Assembly (NCBI GenBank): GCA_917880885.1
Contig: OU862906.1
Span: 63,158,665-63,222,664 of the forward strand
Reading direction: 5' to 3'
Length of the DNA stretch: 64,000 nucleotides
Source of the DNA: Limnephilus marmoratus
Taxonomy: Eukaryota; Arthropoda; Insecta; Trichoptera; Limnephilidae
The first letter of the stretch is position 1. Every line of letters begins with the position of its first letter. The translations under genes were made by a program, and so were the position numbers. The notes under the pieces were generated by a model. It made no database searches, was not told where the DNA came from, and saw only the letters and a list, made by a program, of their open reading frames with translations. Of this stretch, positions 22,082 through 32,489 are shown in pieces.

Positions 22082-23486
22082 CAGGGTGGGGCAAAGTGGA
22101 GTTACTAGTTTCAAAAATCACTGAAGGCCCCCAGACCGAGCAGATGGGGGGGGGGGGGGGGGGGTGCCGTTAGGTCGGGGAAATGATGCCGTTTATGTTA
22201 GTGTCAATGCCGTGGTCAGGTAAGTACCGGGGTTTTATTGCTCTAAAAAAAATAAACAATAAATAACTTCTAAACATATACAAACTATTATACTTCTATA
22301 CAAATAACTTATTCACTCCCAGATTAGATCCGTCCCCTTCCCCTCCAGCCCACCATCCCATCCCAAAAGCTATTATATTATAACTTTTTAATCTCTCTAA
22401 TTAATACACACCAGTGAAAACCTATTATTGGTTCAATAACATATACATATGTAAATACACCTAAGTAAATAATGTAACTGTTGGTTTTCCAAAATAAAAT
22501 AAAATAAAAAACCGGGGAAAGCTTGGAGCTTTCCGGGTCCGGTTCGAGTTAAATCGTGATGACAGTGTTCCTGATCCCAAAAACCATTCGGAAATGGATC
22601 AATAATGTAAGGTGGACAGAAACTGCAGATCCTAAAATACCAGTTGGTTGACCTAAAAGTGTGCAAACACCTGAAAACATCGCGGTAGTAAGAGCGTTAA
22701 TTGAAGAGTCTCCAACCCGAGCAGCGCGGAAACATGCCGGTGCGCTTGAAATATCGTCCAGAATTATAAGTCAAATCTTACACTCAGACCTTCATCTGTA
22801 CCCCTACAAGATGATGCGTACACGGGAATTAAGCCCACAAGATTTTGTGAAACGTAGGGATGATTGCATTGCAATCGTAACTGCTGAATCCCTTGGCGCT
22901 GTTTTTTGCACTGGCGACGAAGGATTAGCCATTACCGTTATTGAGTTATTCATTCGCTATTGTGAGATGTTGGAGAACCTTAGGCATCTCAAAATGAAAG
23001 AGTATGGCGAGAAACACAACACAAAAGTCTTCTGGTTTCAACATGATGAAGATGGCCCGTGCTGTCCATCGTTCATGCGAAATTTTGCAAAAGCTCTTTT
23101 CAGGTCACCTGATTTCTTTGCGGCTGATATTTCATGGCCCCTCGCTCTCCCGATTTGACCCCGAGTGACTTTTTTCTGTGAGGATACGCCAAATCTGAGG
23201 TAAACAAACTTCAACCTCGAACCCTTGAAGCTCTAAACGAGGCGATTGAGGACGTCATCGCTGGAATTCCGCAAGATATGCTGGGAAGAGTGGCCGAAAA
23301 CTTCTTTAAAGGTTCAATATGCGTATTGCTCGCCAAGGCCGCCACACCAAACGACATAATTTTCAAAACATCATGAAAAAACGGCATCATTTCCCCGACC
23401 TAACGGCACCCGCCTCGTTCCTCTGCTCGGTCTGGGGGGCCTTCAGTGATTTTTTGAAACTAGTAAGTCCACTCTGCCCCACCCTG
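22082..23486 (+). mobile_element. Tc1/mariner-superfamily element with ~110 bp inverted repeats
   Basis: The element is bounded by TA at 22080-22081 and 23487-23488, with ends CAGGGTGGGGCA...TGCCCCACCCTG. The inverted repeats extend for about 110 bases (22082-22196 and 23371-23486), sharing AAGGCCCCC-AGACCGAGCAGA and TGCCGTTAGGTCGGGGAAAT. In the left repeat, the stretch between those two blocks has become a G-run (about 22146-22163), whereas the right keeps mixed sequence. TA target duplication and the decayed transposase both point to Tc1/mariner. Confidence 0.87.
22560..23330 (+). pseudogene. Tc1/mariner transposase, decayed
   Basis: The N-terminal helix-turn-helix half is readable: IPKTIRKWINNVRW, then a stop where other members have R in 'GRPKS' (TGA at 22649-22651), then VQTPENIAVVRALIEESPTR and ISQILHSDLHLYPYKM. 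This is the ITm-type DNA-binding region that recognises the inverted repeats. The catalytic half is frame-broken: FWFQHDEDGPCCPSF corresponds to the 'FQQDGAPxH' block with the second aspartate. After a deletion and shifts, fragments near 23135-23190 correspond to 'WPPRSPDLTPxDFFLWGY'. C-terminal PRTLEALNEAIEDVIAGIP is readable in another frame at about 23215-23275. At least one nonsense codon and two frame breaks make it inactive. Confidence 0.78.
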
Positions 23487-23687
23487 TACCTACTATTAAA
23501 TTTGTACTTTCGTCGACCTCTCCGGGTATAGAGTGGTGGAGGGAATGGTATGATTATATTATTATTGTAACTGATAGTTGTGAATAACAACACCACTGGA
23601 TCCGAGAGACCGACTGTTTTTGGAACTAGTTCCTATCGGATTTATGAAATGGTCACCAACTCTTAAATTTGGCGAAACCGAACCAAA

Positions 23688-23742
23688 AGCCGCCCGCAGT
23701 GCTTAGCAGCAAAAACCTGCTCAGCGAGTTTTTAACTGCTAG
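23688..23742 (+). mobile_element. Helitron 3' end
   Basis: GCCGCCCGCAGTGC... forms a hairpin with ...CCTGCTCAGCG, followed by AGTTTTTAACTGCTAG and then T. A GC-rich hairpin 10-12 bases before a CTAG end is the Helitron 3' signature. It matches the end at 30964-31021. The 5' limit of this copy is unclear. Confidence 0.6.
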
Positions 23743-24139
23743 TCGAAAATTAATACACTAGGTATCCATCTCAAGCACCTACATTTTTCTTATAGTTTTG
23801 CCGATAATGTCAAAACCGTAGATGAACAGTTTGCAAGCTGCAAGTAAACAATATAATACAAAGAACTTTACGAAGACTTTCTCTATCGCTCAACACGACA
23901 TCCTAATGATCACACTGTCAACTAAAGGTTTCCTTTACGATAAGGTATTCAATTTTTTTACGATATCCTTTGCGATAAGGTACTCAATTTTTTTGCCAAC
24001 TAAAATCGGAGATTGAGCTTTTTGTATCACGCGGAATTTTCACGTCAACTTTTTGTCATGGCATCTGGAATTGATCAGTATTTTCATCTACACGCGTTGG
24101 TTCAATGTAAGTAAACTTAGCAGTTCTTTAATTTTTATT
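23743..24139. other. No recognisable feature
   Basis: AT-rich; one short ORF (23822-24016) with no recognisable content. Confidence 0.45.
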
Positions 24140-24331
24140 GAGGTGAAAACTTCTTTGGCAACGTTGTGATTTGAAACTCGATGAAACGAAAAATAGCGAC
24201 ATTAAACAGAGACATGTAGCTATAGGATTTAGCCTGCGAGGGAATAAGATAGTATAATCGGTCTCCTCTTTGCGCGGTGCTTCGTAGCCTCCCCACTCTT
24301 GTCAACTTTAGTTTTCTGAAGATTTCACTTC
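24140..24331 (+). repeat. Diverged relative of the tRNA-like element at 18166
   Basis: Shared blocks in the same order: GAGGTGAAAACTTCTTT, GTGATTTGAAACTCGATGAA and, at the right end, GATTTCACTTCTACCGCGTG. The tRNA-like middle is not recognisable here. The inverted ends have diverged. Confidence 0.5.
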
Positions 24332-24394
24332 TACCGCGTGTGAACTCTGATTTTTTTTTATAAATTAAGATACACTCCTGATAAGAGCTCTTAT

Positions 24395-24553
24395 CTGTGA
24401 TACACTCGTATTTTCCCGGGTTAAGAATATCCTGATTCTCCTACTATCACCACAGTATGCGGGAAAATGTTGTTTGTTTCGTAATGGGAGAAAAGCCAGC
24501 CGATGAATTGAAGTCACGACGCGCGACGCCCGGGTGGGAACCAGACGCGATTG
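24395..24553 (-). mobile_element. tRNA-derived SINE, head-truncated copy
   Basis: On the minus strand, CCCACCCGGGCGTCGCGCG and CGGCTGGCTTTTCTCCC, then ACTGTGGTGATAGTAGGAGA and TTAACCCGGGAA, match the body of the SINE at 43768-43962 in order. The A-box end is missing and the B box is diverged. Confidence 0.6.
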
Positions 24554-24663
24554 GTCAAAAAATAAAATAAAGATACTGCCATTCTAATGACAGTGTTTTT
24601 ATTTTATTTTGTTTGTGGTGTGTTACGTTAGCTTACCCGTGCTGAGGCCTCCATTTTACAATT

Positions 24664-25228
24664 TTATAAGATAGGTACACAAAAATAATAAAAACCAAAA
24701 TATGCTTGTTTAGGGATATATGAGTACACATGAGATGTCTGTGCGTTGCTAAACCATTCATCCGATTGCGATTGAGACTTTAAGGATTTGATGTGCGTAT
24801 GCCCGCGATGATTTCTATATACAATAGTGAGCTCTGGTGTCTTGAAATTATGCGTTGCTAACCATTCATCCGATTGCGATGAAACTTTGGGGATTTGATG
24901 TGTGCATGCTTGCAATAGTTTCTATATAAAATAGTGAGCTCTGGGATTATGAAATTTGTATAAAAAAATTGCATTAGGAGGTACGCGAACTGTTTGAAAA
25001 CTGAATGTATGGAATTCAGGGGGGAGGGTGGTTCGCGGGACGGGGGAAGCGGGAGAGGAATGGGGAGAGGAAAGGCGGAGAAGGTGGAGTAGGAACTCGC
25101 GATGGAAAGGGGACGCGGGAGAGGAAGGGGAGGCGGAAGATAAACGTGACGAATGGGAAAGGACACGCAGGGAGAAACAATTTCTTTATTAATTGGCATA
25201 GCAACGCATGCCGAGAACTCGCTATTTA
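24664..25228 (+). mobile_element. Non-autonomous Helitron with purine-rich block
   Basis: It contains the family motif CCATTCATCCGATTGCGATG twice, with ATACAATAGTGAGCTCTG, and then a ~130-base plus-strand purine-rich block (about 25018-25140, GGGAGAGGAA-type). It ends GCCGAGAACTCGCTAT at about 25228, where relatives have CTAG. Related copies are 30608-31021, 35280-35545 (reversed) and 37851-38580. No Rep/helicase is encoded. G-rich ORFs here are compositional. Confidence 0.6.
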
Positions 25229-25239
25229 CAGATAAAATA

Positions 25240-25810
25240 AAGGAATTTATTAATGGACTGTAATGACATGAAATGAAATTAAATTAAATTAAACGAACTT
25301 AAATTGTAAATAAAATATACTCGTGTATATAATTGGACTGTATTGAAATTAATTTAAATTAGCGAACTTACAATATCGCTTCTTTTGTCCTTTAATCCAT
25401 ATCTTAATTTTGTTTGTGAAATGCTTTTAGTTTACCTTAATTTTTTCTATCGAGTCTAAGTTTGTTGAATGCTTTTATTGCGGTGTTCTTGTAAGCTTGT
25501 GCTTATCTACGGGATTTTCGAGTTTAAAATCTTACGCTCGTCTATCTTTGTGATTGTTGAAATTTAGTTTTTTGGTAGAAATATGTTTTAGTACCTAGTA
25601 TTTATATGTATATTTGCGTACGTCAAACATGTTGAATATTTAGTCAGTGTCAGCCATTCCATGTTTTTAAGTATTACCTTTTATGCGTTGTATGTTTTCC
25701 ATATGACCGGCAGCGGAGAGTTTATTGCTCCTCCCCAAGCAATGATACCGTATTCTAGTATGGATTGACAAACATATAAAAATTTATCAAGCGCGTTTAA
25801 GTGAAATTTC
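25240..25810 (-). pseudogene. LINE reverse transcriptase C-terminus, decayed
   Basis: On the minus strand, 25802-25690 reads LDKFLYVCQSILEYGIIAWG followed by GAINSPLP, the 'AlyxSILxYGIIxWGG' motif past the polymerase domain of CR1/Jockey-type LINEs. Further along (about 25460-25380), ...SIEKIKVN-stop-KHFTNKIKIWIKGQK corresponds to the extreme C-terminus ('LPxEIKNIxxxxxFKxKLKxWL'). The intervening sequence has stops. The polymerase core is absent, so this is a 5'-truncated, old copy. Confidence 0.65.
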
Positions 25811-26083
25811 ACTAAAAATGCCTCTTAATTTAATAGCTTAAGGCTCTACAACCGGGCTCGAAAAGAAGAAGATGGAGAGATACGAAATTACGAATGTTAG
25901 AGGAGAGCGCTAACATTTACAGCGACAAAATCAATGCGAAAATTGCGAAAATGTTTAATAAAACACGACTCGTTTAAAATGGAGCAAAAATCTCGCGGGC
26001 ATTGTCTTAAACAGCATTAAAGAAACACTGTGAATTTTTTCATGCATATAACTTGTAAAATAACTGAAACAAACGTGTTTATA

Positions 26084-26992
26084 TTAGGTCCTACATATGA
26101 AATAGGCGTTTTGTATGGGAGGAACATAAAGTCGATTTTTTTTAAATATTATGTTTTAATTTTATCAAAGTATGTACCATTGTTATCTATGCACTTTTGC
26201 CATCTCATAGGTAGTTCATCGATCCCTTTACTAAAAAAACCATTCGGACGGAAATCAATAAAATCTTTGAAGGCGGTTTGGACTGCCCCATCGGAGTTGA
26301 ATTTTTTCCCTTGCAAGAAGTTATCCAAATGTCGAAAAAAATGGTAATCTGTTGGGGAAAGATCCGGAGAGTACGGTGGATGTCTTAGACATTCCAATAG
26401 AAGCTCCTATAATTTGGTAGCCGTCTGTTGTGCAGTTTGTGGTCTAGCGTTCTAACGCGCGTTTGTAGATTTGCTTCACTCAATTCGTGAGGTACCCACC
26501 TTTCAAGCTTTTTCACATTCCCAATTTGCTTCAAATGGATTAAAACAGTTTTATCACTAACACCGCAGCCTGCAGCTAACTCGGACGTGGTTTGCGATGG
26601 ATCCGGTTCCACAATGGCCGTCCACGGGGCTTGTTCTGCAGGTCGAAATTTCCAGAACGAAAACGTTGGAACCAAAAACGCACTGTGTTTTCTTTTGCGG
26701 CACCGTCGCCATACACATCAGTAATCCTTCGAGCCGTTTCTGCAGCACTGGTGCCACGGTGGAACTCGTTCTCGTAAATAACGCGACATTTCAAATTTTA
26801 CATTTTGTAAACTAAGTGACGTAAAGAAAAAAAACAATTAAGGAGAAAACAAATGAATTATAATTTTCGAAACACAAATACATGAGTAAATAGCGGTATA
26901 AATTTAAATTTGGAATTCCTAACCAAAGAGAAGATATTTGAGATCAAAGTTGCCAGTACGGCAAAACGCCAATTTCATATGTAAGGACCTAA
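26084..26992 (-). mobile_element. Mariner element, 909 bp, internally deleted
   Basis: Ends TTAGGTCCTACATATGAAAT and ATTTCATATGTAAGGACCTAA are inverted repeats, extending through GGCGTTTTG / CAAAACGCC. TA lies at 26082-26083 and 26993-26994. The copy at 42886-43287 shows the empty site near 43067-43075. A full-length mariner is about 1.3 kb; roughly 0.4 kb of the transposase centre is gone. Confidence 0.9.
26149..26815 (-). pseudogene. Mariner transposase, central deletion
   Basis: The N-terminal part (26794-26576) carries FHRGTSAAETARRITDVYGD, AKENTVRFWFQRFRSGNFDL and NKPRGRP: the two helix-turn-helix motifs and the GRPR-type linker of mariner transposases. It continues in a shifted frame with IVEPDPSQTTSELAAGCGVS and HLKQIGNVKKLERWVPHELS. 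Sequence then jumps near 26440 into the late block (QQTATKL with a stop, then LECLRHPPYSPDLSPTDYHF), which includes the third catalytic aspartate of the D,D34D triad. The first two aspartates are in the deleted part. The end ...LPMRWQKCIDNNGTYFDKIK is intact. It resembles the honeybee-type (mellifera) mariner subfamily. It cannot be active. Confidence 0.88.
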
Positions 26993-27182
26993 TAATAATT
27001 TTTGGAGCATACTTTACGATTTTTTTCTATCGAGGGAATTTTATATAATTTGCGTTTCGGCGCGGGCAATGTCTAGATATTATCTTCAAGAATAACATAT
27101 ATTTTTTTAAGAGCTTTAAAACTTACCGTGTTCAAGGGAGATATGTGAGAAATCGGTAGAAATTCGGATTGCGGGCCCTTAA

Positions 27183-27464
27183 CATACACTTAAATAAAAT
27201 TATTTTACTTAGAAAACCTTACTTAATATCAATCTGATAAAGAATTTAACTGGTAAAATCCTTTAACATGCGTTTGTCAAACCAAGCGACAAATTATATT
27301 AAAAATTTAATCACATGGTGTAAGGTTAAGTACGAGTTAAAAAAAATGCTCTAGATGAAAATAGTTTATCGACGACTATTATAAGCCTAAACGTGAGAAA
27401 TTCCAAGCCTTAGGTTGGCAGGCTTTTTTTATTTGCAAATGATTTTAAGCTCGTAGCAGGGTAC
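27183..27464. other. No recognisable feature
   Basis: AT-rich spacer between the MITE and the palindrome; nothing identified. Confidence 0.5.
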
Positions 27465-27693
27465 CTAGCATGGTCGATCGATATAGGTTTTATCGAAAAT
27501 GTCGGTAACTTGTCATCGCTCCCGAGCACGACTGCAGGCCGCTAACGAACAAATAACAATTCACGTCAAATAAATTAGGAACCCTTAGTCGTTGTGAACT
27601 GTTGTTTGTTCGTTAGCGGCCTGCAGTCGTGCTCGGGAGCGATATCAAGTTACCGACATTTTCGATAAAACCTATATCGATCGACCATGCTAG
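27465..27693. repeat. 229 bp foldback palindrome with ~100 bp arms
   Basis: The left arm starts CTAGCATGGTCGATCGATAT and the right arm ends ATATCGATCGACCATGCTAG. Arms match almost perfectly through ACATTTTCGATAAAACC, GCTCCCGAGCACGACTGCAG and GCCGCTAACGAACAAA. The unpaired centre is about 35-45 bases. No ORF. No clear target duplication (flanks GGTAC and GACCC). The transcript would be a long, nearly perfect hairpin. Confidence 0.9.
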
Positions 27694-28081
27694 GACCCCA
27701 GGAATACCTATAAAGTTTTAAATGCTTTATCTTTTATCGGATACAGTCAGACATAGCAAAATTGACTCAACGTTGATTTCTAATTGATTTAAATTTTTCA
27801 TTTTCCGACGCACTGAACAAGTATTATTTTGTTTCCTTCCTATACAGCTCATCGCACCTTGTTTGTTCTAAGTCGATGACTTCAGGCGAGTTAAATGAAA
27901 TATATTATGTCATCTATGATTTACAACGTTGGTTGTTAGATACAACCACTGAAGAGATATTGTTTACACACTAGAAATGCCTCCCATGTAGATTTGAACG
28001 TAACCCAATGTCGAGAAATGAATAATGCCTTTTGACTCTGAGATCGAGACAACCACTCATGGAATTTTTTATGTTTGGCTA
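27694..28081. other. No recognisable feature
   Basis: Unassigned AT-rich sequence; no ORF or repeat boundary seen. Confidence 0.5.
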
Positions 28082-28252
28082 AGGGAACGTACCCATACTA
28101 CGTGACCCATCCAGGGGGGGCGTCTTCAAAATACCACGCTTGGTACTAATAAGCGGCGGGGGGCTTAGGTGTTTAGTCACCGGGGTGGGGGGGGGGGGGG
28201 GGGAGGGTTAAAAATTGCAAAAAGTTGGTCACGTAGTATGGGTACGTTCCCT
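28082..28252. mobile_element. MITE with GGGAACGTACCC ends and G-run loop
   Basis: Inverted ends AGGGAACGTACCCATACTAC and GTAGTATGGGTACGTTCCCT, continuing through GTGACC / GGTCAC. The centre contains two G-runs (about 28115 and 28186-28203). The flanks TAA/TAT fit a 3 bp TWA-type duplication with one mismatch, as for PIF/Harbinger elements. No coding capacity. Confidence 0.7.
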
Positions 28253-28969
28253 ATGTTGGTTGGAATTTTTTGTTAAATCCTATCATGTATGAAGTTTTAA
28301 CGATTTTTAGAAAATGAAACAAAATCTGTGTTGAACCAAAAGAAAATTAAAAATGCGTCCTTTAAAATTAAAAAAAGAGCGTCCTTGTCGGCCTAAATTG
28401 TGTTAAATTTTCAGCATTTCTGGTAAAATTGATCAAATGTTTACAATTATCGAATATTAAAAAAATACTGTGTATTCACAAGAGGAGTGAGTAGTAGGTA
28501 CTTTTCTAAAGCAACGGAAAAAAATTCGCAAAAATATACGTTAAAACCTATTTCTTCATTTGACCGGAAGTGGATCAAATATTTGGTTCCCTCTGTTCAT
28601 TCTTCTTTAGCTTCCGCATTTTTTGGGAAGCATAAATTAATACAAAATCCATAAACACCACGTTTAGCAATTGAAAAGCGAGGATTGTGATTACTGACAA
28701 AGATATATGAGTATAGATGTTCAGTTATTATTACTATTATTTACAAACAATACCGATTACAACCCGAGGAATACCGATTACATTGATCGGTCCCATCTCT
28801 AAATTCAACATGCCGGCGAGTTGATGCTGACCTGTCAAAATTTATGTGTAAACTCTCATTTAGGCCTGAAGGGCTTTTTTAAAAATGATGTGCAGGATTT
28901 TTTTTCACGTATTATATATTGCGTAACTAAATCTTTAATACACATATTTAAAAATATATTTTTAAAAGA
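28253..28969. other. No recognisable feature
   Basis: AT-rich sequence without ORFs over 60 residues or recognisable repeat ends. Confidence 0.5.
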
Positions 28970-29150
28970 CATAATATGGCTATTGTATTAGTGCTTAGAA
29001 TTTTATTTTATCATATTCAATTCTACTCGTTAAAGTAGCTTCACCGTACTTTGACTAAATACAGTTATGTAAAGATTTTGAACGTCGAAACAGTTGTTAC
29101 ACGACAAACAAGGTTATTCATTAAATAGCTGAATTTAAAATTATTTTCTG
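28970..29150 (-). repeat. Dispersed repeat, inverted relative of 32490-32650
   Basis: Reverse-complemented, GCTATTTAATGAATAACCTT, CGTGTAACAACTGTTTCGAC and AAAATCTTTACATAACTG match 32495-32580 in order with scattered differences. Class unknown. Confidence 0.6.
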
Positions 29151-29174
29151 CTTTACATTATATATAATATAAAA

Positions 29175-30607
29175 CAGGGCTGGGCAAAATACATGCTTTG
29201 CTGTAATTGAAATACAAATTACAAAATACTTTTTCGCATGTATTTAAAATACGAAATACAAAATACTTTCAAGTCATGTATTTGAAATACAAAATACAAA
29301 ATACAGTATTTTAACCATTTTTTAATTTCAAATACAAATTACAAAATACATTTGTTTTTGGTAGAACCTTTGGTTGCATTAAATTGTCGTAAGTGCCCAT
29401 ATCTAAGGGTGCGTTTCCATAGAAGCAAAGTTGAGCAGAGTGAAACAGAGACGTGCTAAAATTGACTAATCATATTGCTCAGGAGACACATCTCGTCTCC
29501 GCTCCACTTGTAAAGTTTTGTGGTATGAGACTTAGGTGTTAGATTATAATAATAATTATTATAATAAGACTATCTGGTTGTCCAAACCAAATCTGGTATC
29601 TAACATAGGTACCTATTTAAAATATCTATGATTTAAAAATTTTTTGTTACAAAATCAAACAGCTGCATGCTAAATTCAATTTCATCAAACGCGCGAACTG
29701 TCAGACGTGCGAAGTTATAATAGTCGTAAAGTTTTCTGAAATTATCCAATTTTCTGCGTTATTTTCTTAATTTTTCTTTCCGTAAGAACCTTCTATAAAG
29801 AATTAGAAAACTTTTAAAAAAATAATGAAATAGGTAAAGTCATTCTGAAGTTATGGTGTGACCAAGGGAAACAAGGATTAATTTTTATATATAAATGGAT
29901 GAAATTTGTATAGCGCAATTTTGTGTTATTTCACTTCTCTGCTCTTCTCTACAGTAATTAACTTAAAAATAATCTAGTAATCAGTCAAATTATTCCTATA
30001 GTGCTTGATCTAATACTATGATACAAAAATGTACAACACAAAGCAATGAAAAGTATAATATAATATGATACAAAATGTACAATAACAGTGCTATTATAGC
30101 ACAGGACAATTATAATAACTAGCATGACGTAAAAAAATGTACAGTACATTATAAAGCAATGATAAGGGGGCATACATTAATTACGTGAGCAGTTTTTCTT
30201 CCAAACTAGACTCCACCCGCCCCTTGGTGAGATAAATTTGGGCCACTTCGTTTATTCTTTTCAAGTAACGTGAGATTTTGCTGGACCCTCTCCCTTTTTT
30301 GAGCTCACGTAATTAATGTATGCCCCCTAAGAGACCTACAAATAATCATTAGTAAGAGTGCTATAGCAAAGGACAATAATACAGGATTCTAGCGTTTATA
30401 GTCTGTGTATTATCTATGTGTGTTTATTTTTCATTATCATTATTAAGATCGCTAAATGTATTTGAAAATGTATTTTGAAGCCATATTTTTTGAAATACTA
30501 ATTACAAAATACATTTTTAGGAAGTAATTGAAATACAAATACAAAATAGTATTTGTATTTCAAATACGTATTTCAATTACAAGTATTTCAAATACTGCCC
30601 AGCCCTG
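29175..30607. mobile_element. Non-autonomous hAT element, 1433 bp, TSD ATATAAAA
   Basis: Ends CAGGGCTGGGCAAAATAC and GTATTT...CTGCCCAGCCCTG are inverted. A perfect 8 bp duplication, ATATAAAA, lies at 29167-29174 and 30608-30615. Both subterminal regions (about 200 bases left, 130 right) are dense in AAATACAAA/ATTTGTATTT repeats, probably transposase-binding sites. There is no transposase ORF. A Harbinger-like MITE is inserted at 30166. Confidence 0.88.
30166..30327. mobile_element. Harbinger-like MITE, 162 bp, TSD TAA
   Basis: Ends GGGGGCATACATTAATT and AATTAATGTATGCCCCC are inverted and extend to 25 bases through ACGTGAGC / GCTCACGT. TAA lies at 30163-30165 and 30328-30330. A 3 bp TWA-type duplication fits PIF/Harbinger. 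It is nested inside the hAT element 29175-30607. Confidence 0.85.
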
Positions 30608-31021
30608 ATATAAAAATCAATATTTATTTGTTTGTTTGTATGTTGGTTTGTTCGTATGTTATGCGCTGCCATACCGTTCATCAGATTGCGATGAAACTTG
30701 GGTGATCACCCGCAAAGGTTATAGGCTATTTATAATGGTAAGCTCTGGCGTTATGAAATTTGTGCAAATGAAAATGAGTATATCTATATATGAAAAAATC
30801 TAAATTACTTAGTTTGTTTCTGGGTTTGCATACATGTATATATAGATTTATGCGTTGCTAAACCATTCATCCGATTGCGATGAAACTTTGGAGATTTGAT
30901 GAGCGCATGCCCGCAATGGTTTCCGTATACAATAGTGAGCTCTAGCATTATGAAATTAAGAGTTAATACCGCCCGCAGGGCCTAGCAGCAAAAAACCTGC
31001 GGAGCGGGTTTTTAACTACTA
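30608..31021 (+). mobile_element. Non-autonomous Helitron with intact 3' hairpin and CTAG end
   Basis: Near 30612 it has AAAAATCAATATTTATTTG and then TTTGTTTGT repeats. It contains CCATTCATCCGATTGCGATG and ATACAATAGTGAGCTCTAGC. The end carries the hairpin CCGCCCGCAGG / CCTGCGGAGCGG, then GTTTTTAACTACTAG and T. The 5' boundary abuts the hAT target duplication, so it is uncertain. Confidence 0.65.
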
Positions 31022-31670
31022 GTATAACTATAAATTTTTCTAATTGTTACCCCCCGGTTTCGCACAAGCTTCAACACATTTTTTTTTTCATTTAATACTT
31101 ATAAGATAACAACTTTGTTTAAACGTTTTTACTGTTTTAATAATAATAACATAATTGTTTTAATAATAACTGTTTTAATAATAACTGTTTTAATAATAAC
31201 AAACACACACTACAAAATATGGGATAAAATCTCTGAACTATGTTGCCTATACACTATATAATTCGCTACCAGATATGTACAAGGGAATTCAGCAAAATAA
31301 AAAAAATCAGAGTAATGCTTTAAAGAATATTTTTTAAGTATGTATAAGGATGAAACTTTGTAATTTTCTTGTCATGTTTCAATTGTCTTGTCTCTTTTCT
31401 CTTCTTTTCTTTTCCATTAAGTTGTAATCATCCATATCTGTATAACCTTGTTCCCCTTTTCTTTAATTGTTTTCCATTGCTGTTTATTCTACTCAACCTG
31501 TCTTTTATTTTTCTTCTACATTGTATGTGAATCTTATATTTTAATATCCAAATTCCTATGTAAAATTCATGATTTGTATGTTCCTCCTGTCCTAAAATGA
31601 GTTCTGTAACTCATCGGGATTGCTATAGCAAGAAATAAAAACAATAAAAAAAAACAAAAAAAAAACATAT
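31022..31670 (+). pseudogene. LINE 3' end with A-rich tail
   Basis: At about 31225-31335 a plus-strand frame reads LYNSLPDMYKGIQQNKKNQS and then ALKNIF-stop, the C-terminal 'LYNxLPxxIK...FKxxLK' motif of CR1/Jockey-type LINEs. About 300 bases of 3' UTR follow (GTTCTGTAACTCATCGGGAT, GCTATAGCAAGAAATAAAAA) and an A-rich tail at 31637-31670. Upstream, 31040-31200 contains TAATAATAACTGTTTTAA repeats. Only the last ~35 codons are readable. Confidence 0.6.
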
Positions 31671-32489
31671 TTTAAAAAAACAGCCCCCTCCTAAATTTTT
31701 TTTTTACGTATTTTTAAAAAAAATATAATTATTTAAGCGCCTTTGTTGCCCTTGACTTTGTTCCATTTCTTAGAAGTTTTTGTTAAACAAATCTCATTAC
31801 GCCCGTACTCATTGTTTGCAAGTTCTTATTGGAGTAAACTTACAATTTTTTTGTCGCAACAATTACTCACAGTGCAAATATTGTACGTCATGATCGCAGA
31901 AGGCAGGAAACTAATTAACATACTTATAGTTTTAAGCCACCATTTTGTATTTCGTTATTCAAAATATCAAACAATAAAAGCTCTTTGTCACACAGAAAAC
32001 TCCAATCAATGAAGCTCCTTTGTGTCCTGTTTTCTCATTATAATTTAATACTCTCAATATAAAAGAGGAAAGTTAATGGGTTTATATTATTTTGAAGCAC
32101 TTACGATGGTGCTTTGTCGGATTGGGAGAAAATCGCTACGCGACACTTTATTCATGTAAAGCGATACACCAATAATAAGCCTATCGATCGCAGAAAATTG
32201 TTTTGCTTTTTTCTCTTTGTTCTTTGTACGACGTAATCAAATAAACACACAACACTAAGTATTTTGTTCACTTTAGAATATTTTTATGTGGGTTTTGAGG
32301 TAAGTACCTACATATATTGGAGGCATAAATTTGAATGAATTGATTTAATGTTTTAAAATTATCAAACAAATATTTTATTTATTCTTAGTACACTTTCTGC
32401 ACCCCAGAGATAAAATACATTGTTACTAAATCTCGATAGTTCAAAAAATAATATTAAAAAAAGGGGGAAGTAATTATACCTAACTAAGT
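31671..32489. other. No recognisable feature
   Basis: AT-rich. The open frame at 31743-32012 (89 residues) shows no motif I recognise and nothing around it supports a gene. Confidence 0.45.

Larger units (their letters stand above)
25842..27178 (+). mobile_element. TTAA-flanked MITE family 1, interrupted by a mariner
   Basis: The flanks are TTAA at 25838-25841 and 27179-27182. The ends GGCTCTACAACCGGG and ...ATTGCGGGCCC are imperfect inverted repeats. Removing the mariner (26084-26992) leaves ~428 bp collinear with the uninterrupted copy 42886-43287. TTAA targets are typical of piggyBac-type elements, so I infer a piggyBac-like MITE; no transposase supports that. Confidence 0.75.
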
